From positions 62,001 to 126,000 of the forward strand of contig CANOKL010000001.1 in the NCBI GenBank assembly GCA_947566645.1: a stretch of 64,000 bases of DNA. Direction: 5' to 3'. Each line of letters opens with the position of its first letter. The first letter of the stretch is position 1. The stretch is from an uncultured Lachnospiraceae bacterium (GTDB lineage Bacteria > Bacillota > Clostridia > Lachnospirales > Lachnospiraceae). The position numbers were made by a program, and so were the translations under genes. The notes beneath the pieces were generated by a model. The model had not been told where the DNA came from, searched no databases, and saw nothing but the letters and a program-made list of their open reading frames with translations. Of this stretch, positions 34,501-42,661 are shown piece by piece.

Positions 34501-36368
34501 GCAAACTGACGGGAATACGTTATGCACTTACAGAAAAAGGTGGAGTAGCGGGTCTCAACTATATTTATAACGGGAATCGCTGGCTTAAGCGTATCGACGC
34601 GGTTATGAAGGGAAGCGATGAGGCGCGGACAGTACGGGAGTATAAGTATGACTCTCATGGAAAGATTGAGGAAGTAAAGGAATACCCAGGATTCGCGAAG
34701 GGGAAATCAGACTGCATAAAAAAGGCATATACGTACGATAATCTTGACCGGGTTATCTCCATGATTTATAAGTGCGGCAATGAAATACTGGAATCCTATC
34801 AGTACCAGTATGATAAAAACAATTACATTACCCAGAAGACCGAGGTTGTGAATACGGCTCAAAAGGATGACGATAAGGTAAATGTAACAAAGGATTATAC
34901 GTATGACGCGCTTGGACGGCTTATAAAAACGGAAGCTGCTGACCACAGGAATCAAGATAAGAAGCAGGTAACAACCTATGGATATGATAAGGTGGGAAAC
35001 CGGACAAAGCGCATATCAGGAAGTGAAGAAACCACTTATACATATAACGGTTTGGATCAGCTGTTGTCTGCAGAGACTGCCGCAGGGAAGACAGCCTATA
35101 CCTATGATGAAAATGGCAATCAGATTAAGGAAACAGATACGGGAAACCAGAGGACAGTTGTCAATGAATATGATGCAGATAACCGCTTAAGTAAAGTGAC
35201 ACTTGTGTCAGTGGATAAGAGTAAGGGGCAGAATGAACAGGTTATTCAGGAGAATCTGTATAATGGCAATGGGCAGAGAATCCGTAAGTGTGAGGGAGAA
35301 AAGAAGACCAATTATTTCTATCAGGACGGAATCGTATCCTATACAACAGAAGATGGCAGTAATCAGAAGGCAGTTCAGAATATGATCGGACTGGATGAGA
35401 ATGTGGTCAGCGCGGAACAGACAGTAAAAGGAGCAAGAGAAACAGGAGATGACAGTTATAGGTATTTCCTGTATAATAAGGATATACAGGGAAGCACGAC
35501 AAGTATTCTGAATGAAAGTGGAGACGGGGAACTAAGCTACGAGTATGGCGATTTTGGAGAAACAACGGTGAAAGGGAATAGCAGCCTGAAAAATGAAATC
35601 TGTTATACTGGCGGGATTTATGATGCTGCGACGGAATTGTATTATCTGAATGCGCGGTATTATAATCCGGAGGATGGAAGATTCTTGACGCAGGATACGT
35701 ACCGGGGAGAAATAAAAGATCCAAGTACATGGCAGTTGTATATATATTGTAAAAATAATCCAATTAATTATATAGATCCAAGTGGGCATTGGACAATTTT
35801 TGGAGGATTCAAGAACAAAAATACAAAAAAAGCAAAAGAATGTATGAAAAGATTCAAAAAAAATGATAGTGTACCAAAAAGTAAATCATTAGGACGAGGT
35901 TATGTTTATGATCAGACGGATTATAGACAAATATTATTTCGCAAAACAAACATTGCTGCAAGGGGATGTGGAATTGTAGCAGTCCATAATCTGATGGTTA
36001 CTTGTGGAAAAAGTAAATTATTCTTGTTTCTTGTTGCAGAATTTGACTACAACATGGTAACCTCAGGAAAGGATGGAATTTACATTGGTACACTTAGAGA
36101 TTGCCTGTTAGGAAATGCAGTAGATGTGAGATGGAAGTATACTAAAAAAACATTTGAAGAAGGCTTGAAAAAAAGCAGGGGCGGCATCATTAGGATTACT
36201 TATAATGAAAGCGGTAATTCACATTTTGTTATGGTCAAAAAGGTTAAAAAAAAGTATCGTTGCTATAATTTGAAAAAAAACCAGGATTCATATATGGAGA
36301 AGTCTTCTATAAGTTCTTTATTAAAATCCGTAAATGCAGCATATGGGGGAGGTCTTGTAGTAAAATGA
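31521..36368 (+). CDS. secreted RHS/YD-repeat polymorphic toxin with C39/papain-like peptidase tip
   Basis: 1615 residues. Signal peptide to ~residue 33, a Glu/Asp-rich stretch to ~105, a DUF6531-like start (NGTVEYSSGNLLYSQEDAEL ... FVIERYYNSQSELTGVFGRG), then >25 YD repeats (e.g. TEYEYGYQ, NTYDEEGNVLET, YTYDALGRLIKTE). The RHS core end is GIYDAATELYYLNARYYNPE.. to NYIDPSGHW (~1418), where the shell closes. The last ~190 residues are a separate, A/T-rich domain with ARGCGIVAVHNLMV (Cys ~1483) and SGNSHFVMVKKV (His ~1567). This fits a C39/papain-like cysteine peptidase fold and is likely the toxic tip. The next gene overlaps by 4 bp, as immunity genes do. Confidence 0.88.
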   Translation: MKKRIQKRRKHWFICAAVILFMSTSIFYKGYAAEEDIVKESEELSEKEKEGTKDVLSENGEADTTDMISENGNEGLSDAEQGPEDVMASDLSAEQEQEAEQEEESPRAEFSSKTGSREYLGYYTFSTPAGNGTVEYSSGNLLYSQEDAELPSNSLPFVIERYYNSQSELTGVFGRGWSDSLHKELRADEKGIVYFINSDGSIYRFEKKGAEYLCSETKDYTLDMNERTLRTKDNILYRFNHEGQLIAAEEPNGTSIEYKYDDKNRLSSVETSAEKKITLEYEKESGLLKKIVLPDKTFLSYEYEDEMLVQASRVSSDQTESISFQYGYTDGVLTTVTDGKGQPYQIQYLSGKVSQVTYPNGEASLLEYQEGRTSVTKQNEAGAALYTTDTVYEKATGKILNETSADGKVTEYEYGYQKNPYLVTKTRKQTGYEVLNDGKVEWKTQEKVTETAYNSDENVKKEVSEDGVITTYTYDKTSEWTEDSPKTVISRKDGVVLSKEVTKYDEEGNIIQEIDASDPDNKKVTTNTYDEEGNVLETTVTEDGMETTQSAYSYDEEGNVIHGTEETSDVVSEEKNTYDEMGRAVKTTDASTGEKMEYTYDYLGRVIKSVSTLNGKKQTASTVYDANGTVISETDASGVTTEYDYDAMNRLVSRTLIKGETITYQKEYGYEDVIIRDGREERRIKNARVERESNPDGSIASEKYYDAGGNLVREKTGTLYTDYTYDAGGNLVVTYTNGEDASAKQGKLTVSVYDDNGRQTASVINPEVKNGVYTVGNNTIVTEQAYDEKGNIVKETDAKGIVTEYLYDDSNRVVQVTADAAGEKLVSSAEYVTDAENGLTTTILTDPNGHRSMEVSDTAGLIRKTTDQGDHEKESISTSYEYDSQGNQIKTIYENGAYKESTYDDRNLCTSTKGFDAQGKQTLQTEYVYDSQCRQIKMTDLRAEKGKMLPYRYTYTGYDDFRRKAWAAEVSSEKEPDDKEIEAHKITYSYDAESKLTGIRYALTEKGGVAGLNYIYNGNRWLKRIDAVMKGSDEARTVREYKYDSHGKIEEVKEYPGFAKGKSDCIKKAYTYDNLDRVISMIYKCGNEILESYQYQYDKNNYITQKTEVVNTAQKDDDKVNVTKDYTYDALGRLIKTEAADHRNQDKKQVTTYGYDKVGNRTKRISGSEETTYTYNGLDQLLSAETAAGKTAYTYDENGNQIKETDTGNQRTVVNEYDADNRLSKVTLVSVDKSKGQNEQVIQENLYNGNGQRIRKCEGEKKTNYFYQDGIVSYTTEDGSNQKAVQNMIGLDENVVSAEQTVKGARETGDDSYRYFLYNKDIQGSTTSILNESGDGELSYEYGDFGETTVKGNSSLKNEICYTGGIYDAATELYYLNARYYNPEDGRFLTQDTYRGEIKDPSTWQLYIYCKNNPINYIDPSGHWTIFGGFKNKNTKKAKECMKRFKKNDSVPKSKSLGRGYVYDQTDYRQILFRKTNIAARGCGIVAVHNLMVTCGKSKLFLFLVAEFDYNMVTSGKDGIYIGTLRDCLLGNAVDVRWKYTKKTFEEGLKKSRGGIIRITYNESGNSHFVMVKKVKKKYRCYNLKKNQDSYMEKSSISSLLKSVNAAYGGGLVVK

Positions 36369-37591
36369 AAGGGGCTGTAAAAAAAATCATGCTGACGACG
36401 GTAATAATCGTTTTATCAGCCATGCTCCTTAAGATTAAGTTACAGGAGAAGACGGAAATTGGAACGATAACGTTTATAAGGGAACAATCTACACCACACA
36501 CGGTATATTATAATGGTATCTATCTTTTCTATGATAAGAGTAAGGGCGGTATATGTGGTGAGAAAAACGGGCAGGTGGAGTTTCTCTTTCATACAAAAGA
36601 GCCCCAGGCGATCTCCGCGAACGAAAACTATATTTATATTGTATGTGATGGGGGTATGCAGCAGTATAAAAGGGATGGGAGCATGGTAGCACAAAATGAG
36701 GGTATTGTTGAGGGTATTACTTATGATGATATCTATGCATCTGAACAATATGTATATTGTCTTGGGGATATGGGGGTTGTAATATTGTCTTCGGATAATA
36801 TTACCAGGCCTATAGAACGGGAGATTAGGGCAGAAGATATAAAAAAGATAGAGTATGCAGACATGGACGCTCAAGAATGGGATTTGGATAGCTACGGAAA
36901 TATTGATATGGGGACAGAATGGATTGTATGGTCCTGGTCTCCACCAAATGGGTTTCAACCGGAGATTGAGTATCATGATGCGGGAGTATGGATTGGGGAT
37001 CATTGTACAGTGATATCAAAGAAGACGGGAAATCCGTTAATCCGAAGCGAGCGTAACCCTTTGAATTTCAAGGACAGTCTAGTAATAGAAGGAGATAAAA
37101 CATGGGAAGTACTTGATCGGATATTAAAAAGAGAAGAAAATAAGATGGAAGTGCTAGTGGATTTGGAAGAGGATGTGATTGCATTACCAACAGGTAATGG
37201 CACGGTTTATATTGATGATTCTATACTTTGCGTAGCAGGAAGCCTGTTTGACACATTTCCGATGCCTTTCTCATCACATTCAGTATATGCAAATGGTCCC
37301 ATGAATGAGCAGAAAAGGGAGATTTTGAGATATGTTGACTTGAATCATCAGGAAAATGTTAAGAGCTATCGTTTCCCCAAAGGAAATAAAGTTGTATATG
37401 CTGATAAGGAAGAATTCATTCTTTATCATAAAGAAGCGTTAGAATTTTACAATGCGGATGACGGCTCTTTAAAGAAGAGAGTGAAGATGAAGGGAGTAAG
37501 AAGAAATGAAAAGTACACGGTAGAGCTTTGCCACGATAAACTGTTTTTCTATCAAAAGGGAGAGATCGCAGAAACTGTTAATATAAAATAA
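36365..37591 (+). CDS. membrane-anchored beta-propeller-like protein (putative immunity protein, type A)
   Basis: 408 residues; the ATG overlaps the RHS stop (ATGA). One N-terminal TM (IMLTTVIIVLSAMLLKIK), then an outside domain of repeated beta-strand units (HTVYYNGIYLFYDKSKGGIC; ISANENYIYIVCDGGMQQYK; SEQYVYCLGDMGVVIL), as in DUF5050/propeller proteins. Tight coupling to the toxin gene and membrane location fit immunity against a secreted toxin, but this is inference. Its N-terminal and C-terminal pieces recur as fragments at ~40961-41125 and ~41958-41986, so it was part of a duplicated block. Confidence 0.72.
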   Translation: MKGAVKKIMLTTVIIVLSAMLLKIKLQEKTEIGTITFIREQSTPHTVYYNGIYLFYDKSKGGICGEKNGQVEFLFHTKEPQAISANENYIYIVCDGGMQQYKRDGSMVAQNEGIVEGITYDDIYASEQYVYCLGDMGVVILSSDNITRPIEREIRAEDIKKIEYADMDAQEWDLDSYGNIDMGTEWIVWSWSPPNGFQPEIEYHDAGVWIGDHCTVISKKTGNPLIRSERNPLNFKDSLVIEGDKTWEVLDRILKREENKMEVLVDLEEDVIALPTGNGTVYIDDSILCVAGSLFDTFPMPFSSHSVYANGPMNEQKREILRYVDLNHQENVKSYRFPKGNKVVYADKEEFILYHKEALEFYNADDGSLKKRVKMKGVRRNEKYTVELCHDKLFFYQKGEIAETVNIK

Positions 37592-37725
37592 AGACCAGTT
37601 TTATTGTAGTAAAGACGGTCTGTGTTATAAAAAGACATCTTCTTTCTCCTGACCGTAATCCTGTTTATTGGCTGAGACAGAGTGTATATATACAGCCTGT
37701 CTCAAAAGAGAACTATAAAAGGAAT
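37592..37725 (+). pseudogene. decayed fragment of type B propeller gene
   Basis: TTTATTGTAGTAAAGACGG.. to ..ACTATAAAAGGAATTGAT aligns by eye with the type B genes (38800-38935 and 40060-40195), e.g. GTTATAAAAAGAC, GACAGAGTGTATATATACAG and CCTGTCTC. Many indels; no reading frame survives. Confidence 0.65.
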
Positions 37726-37756
37726 TGATTAATGAACTGCTTTTGGGATAGCAGGC

Positions 37757-38225
37757 ATGCAGGCGGTATGGGACAGGAGGGTTACTTATAGTTTTCCTTT
37801 CTATTTATGATGGGGATGGTAATGGAATCATTCAACTGGGAGGAGATGAAGAAAATCTGATTGATACACATATTACATTTTCGGGAAATTGCCGAAATAA
37901 TCGTGTACAGATTATTTATAGGAAGAGTTTTATAGATGAAATGCCGTTTAATATTGGCGAGGTAGATAAGGATAGTCCGGATATTAAGGTCGAGTACATA
38001 AAAAATGCCTTATATAAAGATACAGTCAGATTTTATATGGCAGGCTCTCTTTTATATGTTCTTCCGGGAAGCCTGGTGTTTATGATATTTCAGATTGTAT
38101 GCTGGAATAAAGGATGGAAGGTGTTGACGTTTCTGGCAGCAGTAATTTTGATTTATTGTCTATATGAGTATGCAATAAAAGTGAGGGAGGAATACAATAA
38201 GTGGCGGAATCTTTTGAAGGATTGA
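37757..38225 (+). pseudogene. type X membrane protein gene with internal deletion
   Basis: Begins GGCGGTATGGGACAGGAGGG as in the intact copy (from ~41126), then jumps at ~37790 straight to the segment found at 41396. From 37791 to 38225 it is identical by eye to 41396-41830 (435 bp). About 235 bp coding for the N-terminal half and first TM are lost. The remaining frame (MPFNIGEVDKDSPDIKVEYI.., 94 residues) could still make a two-TM fragment but has no good start. Confidence 0.85.
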
Positions 38226-38710
38226 TTGCCATAGCAACAGTGAGTGGGATGAAGCATTTTAAGTTTTTAATGATGTTTTACAAAGGATTTCAGTGTACAT
38301 ATTTTTTGCATTTATTGATTGTGGCAGTTCTGTTTGTTGATGGATTTATCCAAGGATGGATGGGATTAGGCGAGGTTGCATCATTAAGTATGTTTGAATT
38401 ATCTATGGCGGTAATCTACATAGTAGTGAGTACCTATAATGGAAAACAGATTATGTATGTGGAGATTGAGAACAACACAGCTATCATTTTGGATTTACGA
38501 AAAAGGCGGCATGTACTGCCATTCAAAGATATTGAATGTATTGCTTATTCTGGCGGGAAATGTATGATTAAAATGAAAAATCGTAAAAGCCTATGGGCAT
38601 ATCGAAATATTTTGAGACCCTATGTCAAGAAAGACGGAGAGGAACACAGGTCTATTTTTCCAACAAATTTTGTGGGAGTCAGAATAGAGTGCGATTATTC
38701 CGCTTTTTAA
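38201..38710 (+). CDS. type Y small membrane protein
   Basis: 169 residues from a GTG at 38201, with GGGAGG 9 bp upstream inside the end of gene X, so X and Y were translationally coupled. Two TM segments (FQCTYFLHLLIVAVLFVDGF; FELSMAVIYIVVSTYN) precede a soluble PH-like/YcxB-like domain with IMYVEIENNTAIILDLRKRR and HVLPFKDIECIAYSGGKCMI. Function unknown; position in the RHS locus suggests a role in immunity. The second copy (41806-41941) has lost the middle. Confidence 0.65.
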   Translation: MAESFEGLIAIATVSGMKHFKFLMMFYKGFQCTYFLHLLIVAVLFVDGFIQGWMGLGEVASLSMFELSMAVIYIVVSTYNGKQIMYVEIENNTAIILDLRKRRHVLPFKDIECIAYSGGKCMIKMKNRKSLWAYRNILRPYVKKDGEEHRSIFPTNFVGVRIECDYSAF

Positions 38711-38717
38711 ATACTTT

Positions 38718-39701
38718 GTGAGAGACAGAGGGATTTCGTATGAAGATAGTAAAATGCCGGTGGCACGTATGGGTGGATTTTGCAGAGGATTCGACCAGTT
38801 TCATTATAGCAAAGGTTATCTTTGTTATAAGAAGATGTATTCTTCCTCGCTCTTGATTTCAACCATGTTTATAGACCGTGACAGACTGTATGTATGCAGT
38901 CTGTCACCCAAGAAAACTATAAAAGAGATTGAGAATGTGGACAGGTATGTATTGGAAGGCGAGAAGCTTATTTATGAGGATACGAAAGGACATCTGCACT
39001 ATTACAATATTAAGACAGAAGAAAAACAGGAGATTGAATGGAAATGGAAGGATTACTGGAATATAGCAATTGATAATATAAGATGGAAGGACAGTGAGAA
39101 CTTTTATATTTTAAATGATGATAGAAAGCAGCTTTTCTGTTATTCAATAAAGGATGGTAAGGCTGTGCGGATTGCAGAGACAAAGGAAAGTATACTGGGA
39201 GTTATACCGACAGGAGAAAGTGTGCTTTTGTATTTGGAATCCGGTGAAATTATAAAATACAGTATCCCGAATCAGAAATCGGAAGTGCTGATATCAGGAC
39301 TCAATGCTTCAATTTACAGGGAAAGTGAAGGCATATGGTGGGGGCAGATGATAAACAGGAATGTAATTGGGTGTCCATTTTCAATAGGAGGGGATGGCAG
39401 GTTATATTATGACAATAACTTAAAGCTGTATGCATATGATTTTCAAGAGAAAGCTATGGAAGAGATAGCCAGCTTCGGCGATATGGAAAAATACCGTCCA
39501 AAGGATGAATTGGAAAATGATAGCTTTTATGGCAGCTATAGCTATGTGATTGGCAAAGATGGAATAATTATATCGAAAAGTGGAAACGAGAGTGGAAAAC
39601 ATATTGTTTATTATGATTTCGAGGGAAGGCTAAAAAGCAAGAAACTAGTGAAATTTCCGCAGTGGGAAACAAATGAGTGTGCAAGGAATTTTGCATACTG
39701 A
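38718..39701 (+). pseudogene. type B propeller gene, N-terminus lost (copy 1)
   Basis: 327 codons homologous over their full length to copy 2 (39805-40953), from SKMPVARMGGFCRGFDQFHY and YVCSLSPKKTIKEIENVDRY to ..FPQWETNECARNFAY. It lacks the first ~70 residues, including the TM anchor, and begins at a GTG without a ribosome-binding site. The junction is at GAAGATAGTAAAATGCCGG. The product, if made, would be cytoplasmic. It is ~70% identical to copy 2 by eye, so the duplication is older than that of gene X. Confidence 0.7.
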
Positions 39702-39804
39702 GATCCAGCGGAAATTGGATGTGCAAAATACTATCAGCTTGCTTAGTATAAATATATTGAGAGGGCTAATAAGCTATACCTTCGGGTGCAGGATGGAGGT
39801 AAAA

Positions 39805-40953
39805 ATGAAAAAAATCGTCCATATAGTCTTTGCTCTTATAGGCATTATATGTGAGGGATATATAGTTATGTCTGCGATAAATCTTATAGAAATGGGAAAA
39901 ACAGAAATTGATCCTGAAAAAACTTATTTTATTATATCAGAAGATAACACATTCCGGGATCTTCCGTATATGCTAGGCAATAAGCTTTCACTTCTTGCTG
40001 ATGACAGCAAAGTGCCAGTGGCGCGTATGGGAGGCTTTTGCAGAGGGTTTGACCAGTTTCATTATAGTAAAGGCTACCTATGCTATAAAAAGACGTACGC
40101 TTCATCGCTTCTAATTTCAACAATGTTTATTGACCGTGACAGACTGTATGTATGCAGCCTGTCACCGGAAAAGATTACAAAAGAGATTGAGAATGTGGAT
40201 AGTTATATATTAGATGGTGAGAAACTAATTTATGAAGATATAAAGGGTAATCTGTATTATTATAATATTAAGACAGAAGAAAAACAGAAAATCGAGTGGA
40301 AATGGAGTGATAAATGGAATACACCAATTGATAATATACGATGGAAAAACAAGGAGAGTTTTTATGTCTTAGATGACAGTAGAAAGCAACTCTACTGTTA
40401 TTCTGTAAAGAATAACAAGGCCGTGAAGGTTGTGCAGGTAAAAGAAAAGATACTTGGGATTATACCGAAGGAAGAGGATGTTCTTTTATATTTATCATCT
40501 GGTGAAATTATCGAATATTGTATTGCAGATCAGAAAGCAGAGGTACTGGTATCTGGGATAGATGCGTCAATTTGTAGTGAATCGCCAGTGTATGGATGGA
40601 AGATAAGTGAGAATCTATTCGGATGTCTGTTTACAATAGGAGGAGATGGCCGAATGTATTATGATAATTATTTAAAGCTGTATGCATACGATTTTCAGAA
40701 AAAAACTGTGGAAGAAATCATTAATTTCGGTGATATGGAAAAATATCGTACAGAAGAGGAATTAGAGGATGACCCTAATTATTACAGCTATAGCTATGTT
40801 ATTGGAAAAAAGACGATTATTTTAAACCAGAACGAAACCGGAAAGGGAGAGCATGTCAGATACTATGATTTTGCGGGGAATTTAAAGAAGAAAGAACTGA
40901 TAAAGTATTCGCAGTGGGATACGAATGAGTATGCCAGATACTTTGCGTACTAA
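39805..40953 (+). CDS. membrane-anchored propeller-like protein (putative immunity protein, type B, copy 2)
   Basis: 382 residues from ATG 39805, behind GGATGGAGGTAAAA. TM anchor IVHIVFALIGIICEGYIVMS, linker, then beta-strand repeats (LYVCSLSPEKITKEIENVDS; GNLYYYNIKTEEKQKIEWKW; KQLYCYSVKNNKAVKVVQVK; RMYYDNYLKLYAYDFQKKTV). These are typical of six- or seven-bladed propellers with DUF5050-like repeats. Same layout as the type A protein but only distantly similar. Likely faces the outside of the membrane. Role inferred from the toxin locus. Confidence 0.72.
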   Translation: MKKIVHIVFALIGIICEGYIVMSAINLIEMGKTEIDPEKTYFIISEDNTFRDLPYMLGNKLSLLADDSKVPVARMGGFCRGFDQFHYSKGYLCYKKTYASSLLISTMFIDRDRLYVCSLSPEKITKEIENVDSYILDGEKLIYEDIKGNLYYYNIKTEEKQKIEWKWSDKWNTPIDNIRWKNKESFYVLDDSRKQLYCYSVKNNKAVKVVQVKEKILGIIPKEEDVLLYLSSGEIIEYCIADQKAEVLVSGIDASICSESPVYGWKISENLFGCLFTIGGDGRMYYDNYLKLYAYDFQKKTVEEIINFGDMEKYRTEEELEDDPNYYSYSYVIGKKTIILNQNETGKGEHVRYYDFAGNLKKKELIKYSQWDTNEYARYFAY

Positions 40954-40960
40954 GAACATT

Positions 40961-41125
40961 ATGGTTAAAAAGGTAAAAAAATCGTGCTGACGGCGGTAAT
41001 AATCGTTTTATCAGCCATGCTCCTTACGATTAAGTTACAAGAGAAGACGGAAATTGAAACGATAACGTTTATAAAGGAACAATCTACACCACACACGGTA
41101 TATTATAATGGCATCTATCTTTCAG
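40961..41125 (+). pseudogene. N-terminal fragment of type A gene
   Basis: GCTGACGGCGGTAATAATCG.. to ..ACACACGGTATATTATAATGGC is nearly identical to 36392-36519 in the type A gene (TM and first strand). It then jumps into the start of gene X at GGCGGTATGGG. The bases just before it (ATGGTTAAAAAGGTAAAAAAA) resemble 36232-36250 in the RHS tip, hinting that the deleted block also held a toxin tip. Confidence 0.8.
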
Positions 41126-41173
41126 GCGGTATGGGACAGGAGGGTTACTTATCAAAAAAGGCAGGACATAGAT

Positions 41174-41830
41174 ATGACATTGGAGTTTACATCAGAACAA
41201 GATTTTGATATCTGTATGGAGATTTGGAATGAGAATATATTATTGAAAAAGACCACGCTCCCGGCAATGCAGAAAAAGTACATTAAGTTCTCAGAAGAAT
41301 ACTCTCATATTAAAGTTACTTTTTATAAAGAAGCGGAGTACTATAAATTTAAAGTTTTCTGGGGAATCATTTCGACTGTGTTGGGATTATTGCTTGTTTT
41401 CCTTTCTATTTATGATGGGGATGGTAATGGAATCATTCAACTGGGAGGAGATGAAGAAAATCTGATTGATACACATATTACATTTTCGGGAAATTGCCGA
41501 AATAATCGTGTACAGATTATTTATAGGAAGAGTTTTATAGATGAAATGCCGTTTAATATTGGCGAGGTAGATAAGGATAGTCCGGATATTAAGGTCGAGT
41601 ACATAAAAAATGCCTTATATAAAGATACAGTCAGATTTTATATGGCAGGCTCTCTTTTATATGTTCTTCCGGGAAGCCTGGTGTTTATGATATTTCAGAT
41701 TGTATGCTGGAATAAAGGATGGAAGGTGTTGACGTTTCTGGCAGCAGTAATTTTGATTTATTGTCTATATGAGTATGCAATAAAAGTGAGGGAGGAATAC
41801 AATAAGTGGCGGAATCTTTTGAAGGATTGA
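41174..41830 (+). CDS. type X membrane protein (intact copy)
   Basis: 218 residues from ATG 41174 (MTLEFTSEQDFDICMEIWNE); weak ribosome-binding site GGCAGGACATAG. TM segments at FWGIISTVLGLLLVFLSIYD, MAGSLLYVLPGSLVFMIFQI and VLTFLAAVILIYCLYEYAIK. The loop between TM1 and TM2 (~80 residues, ITFSGNCRNNRVQIIYRKSF) is likely outside. No family recognised. The second half is identical to the deleted copy at 37791-38225. Confidence 0.7.
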   Translation: MTLEFTSEQDFDICMEIWNENILLKKTTLPAMQKKYIKFSEEYSHIKVTFYKEAEYYKFKVFWGIISTVLGLLLVFLSIYDGDGNGIIQLGGDEENLIDTHITFSGNCRNNRVQIIYRKSFIDEMPFNIGEVDKDSPDIKVEYIKNALYKDTVRFYMAGSLLYVLPGSLVFMIFQIVCWNKGWKVLTFLAAVILIYCLYEYAIKVREEYNKWRNLLKD

Positions 41831-41941
41831 TTGCCGTAGCATCTGAGACCTTATGTCAAGAAAGACGGAGAGGAACACAGGTCTATTCTTCCAACAGATT
41901 TTGTGGGAGTCAGAATAGAGTGCAATTATTCCTCTTTTTGA
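41806..41941 (+). pseudogene. type Y gene with internal deletion
   Basis: Starts like the intact Y gene (GTGGCGGAATCTTTTGAAGG) but at ~41839 jumps to the last ~95 bp (CTGAGACCTTATGTCAAG.. to ..TTCCTCTTTTTGA), out of frame. This is the mirror image of the damage in the first copy, where X is deleted and Y is whole. Confidence 0.82.
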
Positions 41942-41957
41942 ATTAAAGAAGCGAAGC

Positions 41958-41986
41958 AGGAGAGATCGCAGAAACAGTTAATATAA
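41958..41986 (+). pseudogene. C-terminal scrap of type A gene
   Basis: AGGAGAGATCGCAGAAACAG then TTAATATAA matches the end of the type A gene at 37561-37588 (EIAETVNIK). Confidence 0.65.
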
Positions 41987-42002
41987 GAATGGAGGAAAAA
42001 AG

Positions 42003-42140
42003 GTGAGTAAAAACCAGATGACACCTATGAATAGTCAAAAGTTTGGTCAATTTCTTATTCTGCTTAGGGAAGAAAGAGGGTGGTCCCAGTCCAAGCTGGC
42101 TGAAAAGCTTAACGTACTCCTTCATAGATTGGGTTCGTAA
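42003..42140 (+). pseudogene. XRE-type helix-turn-helix regulator, truncated
   Basis: GTG start with GGAGGAAAAAAG upstream. 45 residues: MSKNQMTPMNSQKFGQFLIL, LREERGWSQSKLAEKLNV, then LLHRLGS and stop. The first two helices of a Cro/CI-type HTH are clear, but the recognition helix and the rest are lost. Confidence 0.6.
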
Positions 42141-42165
42141 AAAGGAATAAGAAAGGGAATGAGTT

Positions 42166-42608
42166 GTGAGAGATGTAAAAAGAACAGACAGTTACGTATC
42201 ATATATAGTTGAAGACCACAAAGAATATTTAGCTTTTATTAAATTAGTGTTAAATAATACAGATGTGGTATGTTTCAAAGTTAGTCCTTTTTTAGATAGT
42301 CTGGAGGAATTCAGGCAGAGTATTTGGTCCTGGCTGAACGATAATGTTCTCTATACGACCTGTGATGTGGAAATTTCAGATGCCTCTGGTGATATTAGTC
42401 ATTTATTATTTTTTAAAAATGATTATACGCTATATGAATTTTTTCTAAATAAAAAAACCTCTTTGATTTTGAGGAAACAGATAGGAACTTGGGCATTACT
42501 CTTGAAAATCCTGTATTCATAAGAGGGGGAGAGGCAATTTGTTTTTCAATAACGCACGAAGAAAGCTGTGATCTTGATAAAGATTTATATTTAAAATTAG
42601 TGGAATGA
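42166..42608 (+). pseudogene. unknown protein with frameshift at an A7 run (possible immunity protein)
   Basis: A GTG start opens a 118-codon frame (MRDVKRTDSYVSYIVEDHKE..). Adding one A to the A7 run at 42451-42457 extends it in frame to 42608: ..FFLNKKNLFDFEETDRNLGI, TLENPVFIRGGEAICFSITH, EESCDLDKDLYLKLVE, about 147 residues with a sensible ending. Either the gene was broken by loss of one A, or expression needs slippage at A7. The family was not recognised; size and place fit small cytosolic immunity proteins of polymorphic toxin loci. Confidence 0.6.
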
Positions 42609-42661
42609 ATTGTTTTTTGCTTAAGTTTAGAAAGTGAAGATGAAAGGAGAAGATAGGAATT

